From assembly GCF_014839805.1 (NCBI RefSeq), contig NC_051137.1, positions 8,793,170-8,857,169 on the forward strand: a stretch of 64,000 nucleotides of DNA, given 5' to 3'. Position 1 is the stretch's first letter; each line of letters opens with the position of its first letter. Shown piece by piece: positions 24,015-36,000 of this stretch. The notes beneath the pieces are model-generated. The model made no database searches and was not told the DNA's origin. It saw only the letters and a list, made by a program, of their open reading frames with translations. Made by a program: the position numbers and the translations under genes. The stretch comes from Manduca sexta. Taxonomy: Eukaryota; Arthropoda; Insecta; Lepidoptera; Sphingidae.

Positions 24015-27000
24015 TTATGTAAGTTGTACATGACACATGGGACAAGAATGTCGTAGCACGAGCTCCTGGCGGTGTGCGCTGGCGCCGCACGTGGCGCACG
24101 TCCACGCGGCGAGCGGCGCCAGCGCGCGCCCTGATACAAAGCATTCCACCACCGCCGCCGAACAACTTTCGCACGTACTGGCCCTGCAACATAAACGTCT
24201 ATATGAACTATTTTATAATAAACAGCTTATTTTTGCAGCTTCATCCATGTCTATTTTGCCGATAAATATTGGCAGATGAACTATATTATACACGCTTGTG
24301 AAACTACCTACGCAATTTCATCTTGCACTTTCGGTTGAAAAGGTATACAAAAGGGTAATTAACATTTTTTTAAATGTAAATAAATTTTTACCTATGAATA
24401 AGCCACAAAAGGGCGCAAAAACGTTACCCGCCATGCTGCTTTCGGGACATCACTTGACACAATATTTTAGCTATAATGACATCACAATAATGGCGGCTAC
24501 CGTTTCACGCTTGTGTAGAACATTTAAAAACAATGAATTATAAAAAATCTAAGCGGCGATAGCCTAGTTGGGTGTGGAACGGACTGCCTAGACGAATGTC
24601 CGCAGGTTCAAATCCCAAGGGCACACACCTCTGACTTTTCTAAAATCATGTGTGTATTCTTTGTGAATTATCGTTCGCTTTAATGGTGAAGGAAAACATC
24701 GTGAGGAAACCTGCACATCTGAGAAGTTCTCTATGGGAATTTCGAAGGTGTGTGAAGTCAACCAATCCGCACTAGGCCAGCGTGGTGGACTAAGGCCTAA
24801 TCCCTCTCAGTAGTAGAGGAGGCCCGTGCTCAGCAGTGGGCAAGTATATAATACAGGGCTGATATTATTATTATATATTATTATATAAAAAATCTAACAA
24901 TTCTATACTTAAGTCAAAATATTTTGAATGATTTAAGGTTATAAATACCTTGAAATTAAACTAATTTTCGGATTCTATCGCGGTTTTAAATTTAAATTTA
25001 GGTAGATATTGTAACTTTGACTTTACGGATGAACAATACTTCAGTCCCCCCCGTGACCATGAATGCTGCAGTCTTCGAAACGTCAGGAGAAGATAAAAAA
25101 TACTAAAACCGCGATAGAATCCGAAAATTAGTTTACGAGTAATTTCAATGTCTAACATTCGCGTAAACATAAGAAATCATTATATAAATACCTTATTTAT
25201 GAACCTTTAGATTTTTTGCAGACATATTAAAATACCCTATTCCCGACAGGATTGCATTAACTGCGCGCTTCAGCTGCGTTTTTTGTTCAAAATATAATAT
25301 CTATTATATGATCTCTAGTAGAATCCCCTGTACTTGCCGCCATCACGACATCCACATAGTGACATCAATTAAACGAAACAAATCTAAACTTAGCAAGTCC
25401 CATTTTATTGTTGTTTTATTTGATGGCAGAAGTACTAGGACAAGTAGCTAACAACATCCAATAATCAAATTTCGTCAGCGCCATCGCGAGATTGACACGC
25501 ACCATTCGGGCATTCCGGCTTCACAATTCGGGCAGTCTATTTTATTGCCTTTTGCGTCATTGGGCTTATTTCTTGTGAATATTTCAACAGCCAAATTTTC
25601 AAAAGTGTCGGGCTGTAAATAAAAATATTTGGATATAAATTGAAAGAAAACAATTCTTGCATGAAAATAATAGATGCGTTATTTATTGATCTTACATCTA
25701 AAGCCTCGAGTTTCATAAATGCTTTGGAACAAAGTTGGAAAGCTCTCGCTTGAATCGCTATTGATGCTATAGTACACCAAGCCTGAAACAAGAAAGACAA
25801 TATTGACACTTACGAATGCGTGAAAACAAAACGTTAAATAGTAAAAACCAGATGCCTGCTCGAGATTATCACGAGAATCGCTCTACACTTGATAGCATGG
25901 TATGATACCTACTAAACCAAATATTTAAAAGGCGATACTCACACTACTCGATAGGTATAAAATAATTATTGGAAAAGAAATTTGTCAGCATGGCATAGTT
26001 TATTTAAATTGGGCCTATACCTACATAAATAAAAAGCAAAATTGACCGATATCATGATAGCACGTAGGCTATTCCGATAAAAATAAGTATTTCGACTACC
26101 GGGACCGAATCCTTGAATTCAAAAAAAAGGTAAAAAAAATATTTGTAATTAAAAAAAATGTCGTGGTAAAATATAATATCATGAAAATAAGTTTTGGCTT
26201 GAGAGCGAAAATAGCATAGTTGGGTGTGAAGCGGACTGACAAGATGAATGTTCGCAGGTTCAAATCCCACACCTCTGACTTTTCAAAAAAATGGGTGTGT
26301 ACTCTTTTTATTTATTTATTAAATATAATCTTACAGGAGTTACACCCAATGCGATTATATTTAGGTACTTACATTGTCATATTATAGCCAGTTCAGATAC
26401 ACATACATAGTTATTTCATACGGTCGACACATTATTAGTTAGGGTTTCTATAGTTTCCCTTATGAATTCCGCCAGTGTACAATTAAAGATATCTATGTTC
26501 CGCCCAACTTCATTAATTATGTTTATGGATCTTAGTACTGGAACGAATCGGGCCGTCTTAGTGCGAGTCAACGGGACTTCGAGTAGCCTCTCTCTTACAT
26601 TGATTCGCAACCTTGGGTTTTGAGTTATCGCTTGCTTTAACGGTGAGGTAAACATCGTGAGGAAACCTGCACGCCTGAGAAGGTCTCTATAGGAATTTTA
26701 AGGGTATGTGACGTCGACCAATTCGCACCAGACCAGCTTAATGAACTAATCCCTCTCAGTAGAAGACAAGGCCCGTGCCCAGCCGTGGGACAGTATATAA
26801 TACAGAGCTGATATTAATAATATGTTTATTATATGGTTTTGGTTCGACGTTTTTTTCCTTCGCAATAGGTTTCACAAACTTTATGACGTGGTTGAAATTC
26901 GAATAGGAGCCATTAGGCAATAGTGAGTACTCAGTACTTGTCCAGGCGTACCTGAACGTGTTGATTGTGGTGGAGGTGATGCAGACGGGCGTGCAGGCGC

Positions 27001-30000
27001 GCGGCGGCGCGCAGCGCGGCGTCGGCGCGGCGGGGCCGGTCGCGCGCGCGCGCCGCCGCCGCCGCCGCCCAGTGCTGCGCCGCGCCTGCGCGCCAGCACC
27101 GCGCCGCCTCGCGCGATGCGCCGCCCTCTGTACCATCACAATACTTATACATCATAATATTATGGCGCCACATATTTTGGACAATCCAAAAACAATTTTC
27201 TAATTACACATTTATTTCACACTAGCTGACCCGGCGAACTTCGTACCGCCATATTTTTTCTTCTGTCTCATTCGCACATTCACCTTTCTGAGATTTTGTA
27301 ACATTTGCTATTATTTTTCTTAATATTTTATTTATACAAATCTTGTCCTGACAATAACGAACACATAAAAGAGAGATTTATTTAATTTGGTGCAGTCATT
27401 TGGAAGTTATGCGCGTACAAACTCTCGGTGATTCATTTTTATTTATATAGATTTATTTATTACTAGCTTTCGCCCGCGGCTCCGCCCGCGTTATAAAGTT
27501 TTTCAGGCTAAAGTTTTCCGTTATAAAAGTAGTAGTTTCCCGGGAGCCTATGTTCTTCCCAGGGTCTCAAACTGTCTCCATACCAAATTTCATCTTAATA
27601 CGTTGGGTAGTTTTTGAGTTTAACACGTTCAGGCAGACAGATGCAGCGGGGGACTTTGTTTTATAATATATTTTTTAGAACTTTTTAAGAGGTACAATCC
27701 CGTCATACATCATTGTTGCATAACTTTAACCGTTTACTCAGCGCACGCAACGGAAGCTCTCAAAACTAATTATTTTTCCCCGTTTTTGCAACATGTTTCA
27801 TTACTGCTCCGCTCTTATTGGTCATAGCGTGATGATATATAGCCTATAGCACTCCGGGATCAAAGGGCTATCCAACACAAAAATATTTTTTCAGTTCAAA
27901 CCGGTAGTTCCTGAGATTAGCTATTACTGCTCCGCTCCTATTGGCCATAGCGTGATGATATATAGCCTATAGCGCTCCACAAATAAAGGGCTATCCAACA
28001 CAAAACGAATTTTTCAGTTCAAACCGGTAGTTCCTGAGATTAGCCATTACTGCTCCGCTCCTATTGGTCATAGCGTGATGATATATAACTTTGAGCACTC
28101 CACAAACAAAGGACTATTCAACACAAAAATATTTTTTCAGTTTGGACCGATAGTTCCTGAGATTAGCCATTACTGCTCCGCTCCTATTGGGTATAGCGTG
28201 ATGATATATAGCCTATAGCAATCCACGAATAAAGGGCTATCCAACGCAAAAAGATTTTTTTAGTTTGGACCGGTAGTTCCTGAGATTAGCCATTACTGCT
28301 CCGCTCCTATTGCTCATAGCGTGATGATATATAACTTTGAGCACTCCACAAACAAAGGACTATTCAACACAAAAATATTTTTTCAGTTTGGACCGGTAGT
28401 TCCTGAGATTAGCCATTACTGCTCCGCTCCTAATGGGTATAGCGTGATGATATATAGCCTATAGCAATCCACGAATAAAGGGCTATCCAAGCCAAAAATA
28501 TTTTTTTAGTTTGGACCGGTAGTTCCTGAGATTAGCCATTACTGCCCCGCTCCTATTGGGTATAGCGTGATGATATATAGCCTATAGTACTCCACGAACA
28601 AAAGGCTATCCAACGCAAAAAGAATTTTTCAGATTGAACCGGTAGTTCCTGAGATTAGCCATTACTGCTCCGCTCCTATTGGGTATAGCGTGATGATATA
28701 TAGCCGATAGCACTCCACGAATAAAGGGCTATCCAACGCAAAAAGAATTTTTCAGTTTGGACCGGTAGTTCCTGAGATTAGCGCGTTCAAACAAACAAAC
28801 AAACAAACTCTTCAGCTTTATATAATAGTACTAGCTTTTGCTCGCGGCTCCGCCCGCGTTGTAAAGTTTTTCAGGCTAAAGTTTTCCGTTATAAAAATAG
28901 TAGTTTCCCGGGAGCCTATGTTCTTCCCAGGGTCTCAAACTGTCTCCATACCAAATTTCATCTTAATACGTTAGGTAGTTTTTGAGTTTAACACGTTCAG
29001 GCAGACAGATGCAGCGGGGGATTTTGTTTTATGATATATTTTTGTAGAACTTTTTAAGAGGAACAGTCCCGTCATACATTATTGTTGCATAACTTTAACC
29101 GTTTACGCAGCGCACGCAACAGAAGCTCTCAAAACTAATAAATTGTCCCCGTTTTTGCATCATGTTTCATTACTGCTCCACTCCTATTGGTCATAGCGTG
29201 ACGATATATAACCTACTAGCTTTTGCCCGCGGCTCCGCCCGCGTTATAAAGTTTTTCAGGCTAAAGTTTTCCGTGTTAAAAGTAGTAGTTTCCCGGGAGT
29301 CTATGTTCTTCCCAGGGTCTCAGACTGTCTCTATACCAAATTTCATCTTAATACGTTGGGTAGTTTTTGAGTTTAACACGTTCAGGCAGACAGATGCAGC
29401 GGGGGACTTTGTTTTATAATATATTTTTTAGAACTTTTTAAGTGGAACAATCCCGTCATACATCATTGTTGCATAACTTTAACCGTTTACGCAGCGAAGG
29501 CAACGGAAGCTCTCAAAACTAATAATTTTCCCCGTTTTTGCAACATGTTTCATTACTGCTCCGCTCCTATTGGTCATAACGTGATGATATATAGCCTATA
29601 GCACTCCAGGAACAAAGGGCTATCCAACACAAAAAGATTTTTTCAGCTCAAATCGGTACTTCCTGAGATTAGCCATTACTGCTCCGCTCCTATTGGTCAT
29701 AGCGTAATGATATATAGCCTACAGCGGTCCACAAATAAAGGGCTATCCAACACAAAACGAATTTTTCAGTTGAAACCGTTAGTTCCTGAGATTAGCCATT
29801 ACTGCTCCGCTCTTATTGGTCATAGCGTGATGATATATAACTTTGAGCACTCCACAAACAAAGGACTATTCAACACAAAAAGATTTTTTCAGTTTGGACC
29901 GGTAGTTCCTGAGATTAGCCATTACTGCTCCGCTCCTATTGGGTATAGCGTGATGATATATAGCCTATAGCACTCCACGAATCAAGTACTATCTAACGCA

Positions 30001-33000
30001 AAAAGAATTTTTCAGTTTGGACCGGTAGTTCCTGAGATTAGCCATTACTGCTCCGCTCCTATTGGGTATAGCGTGATGATATATAGCCTATAGCACTCCA
30101 CGAACAAAGGGCTATCCAATGCAAAAAGAATTTTTCGGATTGGACCGGTAGTTCCTGAGATTAGCGCGTTCAAACAAACAAACAAACAAACTCTTCAGCT
30201 TTATATAATAGTATAGATAGCACTCCAGGAACAAAGGGCTATCCAACACAAAAATATTTTTTCAGTTCGAACCGGTAGTTTCTGAGATTAGCGATTACTG
30301 CTCCGCTCCTATTGGGTATAGCGTGATGATATATAGCCTATAGCACTCCACGAACAAAAGGCTATCCAACGCAAAACGAATTTTTCAGTTTGGTCCGGTA
30401 GTTCCTGAGATTAGCCATTACTGCTCCGCTCCTATTGGGTATAGCGTGATGATATATAGCCTATAGCACTCCACGAACAAAGGGCTATCCAACGCAAAAA
30501 TAATTTTTCAGTTCGGACCGGTAGTTCCTGAGATTAGGCATTACTGCTCCGCTCCTATTGGGTATAGCGTGATGATATATAGCCTATAGCACTCCACGAA
30601 CATAGGGCTATCCAACGCAAAAAGAATTTTTCAGTTTGGACCGGTAGTTCCTGAGATTAGCCATTACTGCTCCGCTCCTATTGGGTATAGCGTGATGATA
30701 TATAGCCTATAGCACTCCACGAACAAAGGGCTATCCAACGCAAAAAGAATTTTTCAGTTCGGACCGGTAGTTTCTGAGATTAGGCATTACTGCTCCGCTC
30801 CTATTGGGTATAGCGTGATGATATATAGCCTATAGCACTCCACGAACATAGGGCTATCCAACGCAAAAAGAATTTTTCAGTTTGGACCGGTAGTTCCTGA
30901 GATTAGCGCGTTCAAACAAACAAACAAACAAACAAACTCTTCAGCTTTATATAATAGTATAGAAGTATAGATAGATAGATATACGGATAAAAATAATTTT
31001 AGCAAAAAATTAAACCGCCTTCAAAAACCACTCAAAACCAAAAAATAATTTCACATAACAAGTATATATTGGAAACCAATTTTGGAGTCGGTGCCTAATT
31101 ATAGAAATAAATGAAAAATTTACCCAATGTAACAAATTGTTAAATCTATACTATTATATAAAGCTGAAGAGTTTGTTTGTTTGTTTGTTTGTTTGTTTGT
31201 TTGAACGCGCTAATCTCAGGAACTACCGGTCCAAACTGAAAAATTCTTTTTGCGTTGGATAGCCCTTTGTTCGTGGAGTGCTATAGGCTATATATCATCA
31301 CGCTATACCCAATAGGAGCGGGGCAGTAATGGCTAATCTCAGGAACTACCGGTCCAAACTGAAAAATTATTTTTACGTTGGATAGCCCTTTGTTCGTGGA
31401 GTGCTATAGACTATATATCATCACGCTATACCCAATAGGAGCGGGGCAGTAATGGCTAATTGTAGGAACTACCGGTTTGAACTGAAAAAATCTTTTTGTG
31501 TTGGATAGCCCTTTGTTCCTGGAGTGCTATAGGCTATATATCATCACGCTATGACCAATAGGAGCGGAGCAGTAATGAAACATGTTGCAAAAACGGGGAA
31601 AATTATAAGTTTTGAGAGCTTCCGTTGCCCGCGCTGCGTAAACGGTTAAAGTTATGCAACAATGATGTATGACGGGATTGTTCCACTTTAAAAGTTCTAA
31701 AAATATATTATAAAAACAAAAGTCCCCCGCTGCATCTGTCTGTCTGAACGTGTTAAACTCAAAAACTACCCAACGTATTAAGATGAAATTTGGTATGGAG
31801 ACAGTTTGAGACCCTGGGAAGAACATAGGCTCCCGGGAAACTACTACTTTTATAACGGAAAACTTTAGCCTGAAAAACTTTATAACGCGGGCGGAGCCGC
31901 GGGCAAAAGCTATCTTATATATTATATAAAAATTAATCCCCATTTCCCTTGGTCACGCCATCACACGTGAACGGCTGGACGGATTTCACAATTTTTTTTT
32001 GTGTTTGTTATTGTCAGAAGGGTCTTATGTAAGAAAAAATTAAAAAAAAAAATGCGCGGAAAATTAGAAAACTTAACGAAAATATTAATTCTATATAACT
32101 GTCAATTGTTTGAAATAAATGTCAGCGATTGACAGAATGCGCGCTGCAAGTTCATAGTTAAGACGGGACAACGTCTGTCGGGTCAGCTAGTTAAAAATAA
32201 AATAAATTCATCCCAGATAACTTACCAACGGCAGTCAGGCTGTATAGATGTCCGGCCAATATATAAAGCTTTTTGATACGTGATGGCGAGGCGTTCTTCG
32301 CTGCTTCCATATTAGCTAGCTATAAATGGTATCAACATATTGAATTACCAACAAATCAAACTGGCACAATGTTAGCAGAGGCAAAAACGAGTATATCGTT
32401 TCGTTTTACGCAATGTCAAAAAGACCCTGTATAGTACGTTCATCGAGTGCTTTGTCAGTTACATAAGTAAAAATTAACGAATAAAGTTCGAATAGTAATT
32501 ACCTGAAAAGCTGTAGATGCAGCTTGTATCAGTCTGCCGCTTTCTTTAAGATGGATGATACCTTGTATCGAAGGCGGTTCATTTAGGCTTTCGTTGAAAG
32601 TATCTATCGCGTGCTGTTTAACAGATGCCTCCTATTTTAAAAGGAAATAAACCTTTATGAGCCATGACCTTTAATGGTACTATAAAATGATATGTATGTA
32701 AAATTTTAATTTTATTAATATTTATGTGGTAGGATTGGCAAATCAGCAAATAACTATCACGCATGCAATGTATGAGTTTCATACTATTTAAAGCTATCAG
32801 TTGCATCCCCAGTTTATTTCTGATAGTGTTGACTCAGTAAAGCTAATCACATAGCAGAACTAATGCGTTCGTCAAAACTAACATTACGACTGCATAAGGC
32901 GAACATTCAAACACATCCAATGAAAACGGACTTTCTATACTTATAAAAGTATAGTGAGTGCATTAAAAACCCTGATTTAAATACTTTATTGCTGTTTATT

Positions 33001-36000
33001 TTAATTTAAGCAATGAAATTAATTAAGTCATAAGATAGGTACTATTTGGTTCGTAAGCACGTTACTTGCTGTGCTCCTCGGTCGCTGGAGTAATGTGACA
33101 ATATACTACTAGTTTTGTGCACTCGATGTGCGTGTACTATACCTTTGACTTTGGCGAGCTCGCGTATAGTTTAGTCAGCGATTCGCTGTCCTCTAATGCC
33201 ATGTAACATTTTTTCAAACCCTCAACGTTGTTGCACATCGTGTAATATTCAATAGCGCCAGACCTAGACAAGTGGGTCATTTATAAGATTTCAGCTGCAC
33301 AAAAACAATACTTATATATCCTATATGTACATTTCAGTGACGGCAAAAAGAGCTTAAACTAGCCTTATTCTAAGCCAGGGTGTAGTCTATCTATATATCA
33401 AATTTCGTTCAAATCTACTTAGCACGTTCTGTGTTTACTTCTTACTAACGTCTTAAGACACTCTCCTGAGCAAACGGCCTTAACCATTCGTTTCATACAT
33501 TTACGGCCCACGAGTTACAGGCAAGAATATGCCAAGATTTAGGAATAATTTCTTTAAAACCACGAAATCAACAATTTTCGTGCACATTATGAAATATTTA
33601 AACAACCGTAAAGATAACATATAAAATAAATACGATGTTCGATTTTTGTTCTATATATATTATATATTTCGAATAGAAAGCTTTTAAAAAGGCGGCAAGC
33701 GGCCCTTTTTCTGGAGGCAATGCGTTATTGACTTTCACATTTACAATAATTTAAAAAATTACCAGTTCTGCCTGTCGATATAGTAATCGCCGATGTTACA
33801 GTACGCTTGTTTGACTTGTGCGTCAGTCGTGCTCAACGACATTTTCAACAGCTCCACGACGCGGAACCAGTGCCCCAGGCGTTTGCGCAGCGCAATCGCT
33901 AAATCGCTGTAACATTCATATTTTTCGTAAGTAATTTTCTTTACGAGTAACGACAACTCGTACCCACACACCCACACAAGGATTTTATACTCGAATTTTC
34001 AGGTAGATGCACAACTGTGCAACCAATTTGCATTAATTATGTAGATATTCCGTTACATGATGTAATGACGGGCGAGCCTATCGCCATATCGAGCATAACT
34101 TATAGACTTCAGGCTGATATTACGCAGAAAAAAAATCAGTTTGCCTGTCCACGATTCGACTCGAAACATCGGGACGGTTGTCGGTAATGATAAATCTTGT
34201 GAGGCTGATTTTCCGTAGCAACACTCTTGATCCGCTATCACTAACAAGTAACAAACGACTTAAAAATAGTTGAGGGCTAATCTCTTTCAGATTGAGAACA
34301 AATCACCGAAACACCAAAATAATACGTTTTATATCAATATGTTTTACACTGATTAAACATGAGTATTTAATTTTTTAGTATATTTCGAGGGGATGAAACA
34401 TGAAAGGTAAATTGGTATGGTAAACAAGACAGTGTAGACGTCAATTTAGTAAAACGTACTTAGTGTTGAAAAATTTACACTAGATATACAAGATCTTTTT
34501 AAGCAATTTAAAAAATACACAGACACCCACCGTCTATCTTCGTTATGATATATTTTTTCGGCGGCATCAAAATCTTTGAAGTAAGCCAAAATTTCAGCTT
34601 TCTTTAGAGCATTAGAATGAAGCGCGTTTAGACGCGCTACGAATCTGATGCCCGCGTAATCGTTTCTCCTCACGAATGCCGCTTCAGCCGTTTCCAATGC
34701 TGTTTCAGATTCAAAGTTTTTTAAAGCCGCCTCAGCCAGAAGTAACCTAAAAAACAAAAGAAATTGTAAGTTTTTATTAAGGAAAAAAAATTGGCAAATC
34801 CTATTTATACTTAATAAAAGAATCATTATCAAATTAAAAAATAAGGTGTCAGTAATAAAGCGCAGTACATTATCATAAGGTTTCCACTGTTTATTGGCAG
34901 TCGGGACATTATTATCAGGTGAGCGGTTATTCTGAATCATTGTTAAGATAAAAATTAAAAGTCCTTCAAAATGCCATAATTTTAACAAATACCAGCAACA
35001 AATGTATTTACTTATATCTTTCGAGATATCTCAAAACAATATATTCTATCGTTATGTTCCTAGCTATGGTTTCTATTATGTATTAATTGTAAATGAAATT
35101 ATAATATGTACATTTTCATATAATATTCTTTTATTACAATGACAAATGTCAATCATACAATTTACTTTTTAGTGACCATAGAGTGGCCACGAACACAACA
35201 GTTTCCTCCCCCCTCAAATGAACATAGTTTTTTACTTATTCTTTAGAACGTAAGTCCAGGATCTGGTCCACGTGACGTTTGTGTACTTCGCCACTCTCTG
35301 TTCTGATTAAATAGTGTAGGTGACCTAGGACTTTCTCGATTCTGCCAAATTCCCACTTGTCACGGCCTGTGTAGTCCCTAAACTGCACCTTACGTCCAAT
35401 CTCGAATTTCCTGGTTACAACGGAATATGATCTCGCCGTCTCTCTCGCTACCTTCCCTCTGAATTTGACATGTAGAGCGGTGCGTACTTCTCTACCGAAC
35501 ATTAGCTCGTATGGGCTCTTGCCACTGCTGACGCTAGGGGTCCTTAGCAAATGTTCCTTAACATATCAAAAGCTACTCATATAAGTCATCAAATTCACCA
35601 ATTAAATAAGAAAACCCCATTCAAAAGACAAGTTATTACAGTAAAAGACATAAAAGGGAAATGTTTTCGTTGCGGAAGTGAAGGCCACAGAGCTAATAAT
35701 TGTAGATGTATTAACGATACATGTTATAAATGTAAAAGAAAGGGCCATTTAGCTCGTGTATGTTTACAACCGTTCAGGGGCAACCATTTGGTCCAATCTG
35801 AGCACGTGGAGGTGCATGCTGAGGATGTAGCCCAGGATATGAACGAGGAGTTGATTGTCGATGTTGGTACACCATGGAACATGAACGTCATTAGATCAAT
35901 CATCAATGACAAATATATGATTAAGATCCACATTAACGACAAAATTGTTGATATGGAGGTAGACACGGGAGCAGCTCTCTCATCAATATCTTATAAAGAT

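Larger units (their letters stand above)
27473..30975 (-). mobile_element. Helitron B (outer element of a three-level nest), 8 satellite units
   Basis: Printed-strand start A|CTAGCTTTCGCCCGCGGCTC at 27473. It runs to AATAGTA at 28830, is interrupted by Helitron C, and resumes as TAGA at 30972-30975 before T. The 3' hairpin CGCGG-GCGGAG-CCGCG sits 8 bases from CTAG. Eight satellite monomers of about 123 bp begin near 27798, 27925, 28046, 28169, 28291, 28413, 28537 and 28660. Intron 18 of WDR35. Confidence 0.85.

Noticed and set aside
24037..24279. Plus-strand frames over the GC-rich segment at 24060-24190
   Set aside because: The segment is the last WDR35 exon on minus, with CxxC zinc-binding pairs matching the family; the plus frames are shadows.
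25503..25520. In-frame stop after WCVSISRWR as the end of WDR35
   Set aside because: A GTGCGT donor lies inside this stretch, and splicing to 24183 is in phase and adds the conserved cysteine pairs, so the read-through is intronic.
26756..27203. Alanine/arginine-rich open frames on both strands around 27000
   Set aside because: Only one minus-strand frame is real: WDR35 exon 19 (27127-26952), in phase with its neighbours. The rest are open because of high GC.
27798..30930. Regular ~123-bp repeats, considered as a CRISPR-like array or coding repeat
   Set aside because: Units are contiguous with no unique spacers, lie inside Helitron termini, and the genome is eukaryotic; the short open frames across them are chance.
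35201..35205. GTTTC next to the inner side of the 35 kb LTR, suggesting the LTR is 132 bp
   Set aside because: On the minus strand these bases are the end of the purine tract that precedes the 3' LTR; the outer GTTTC pair is better read as the target duplication, though the coincidence leaves some doubt.
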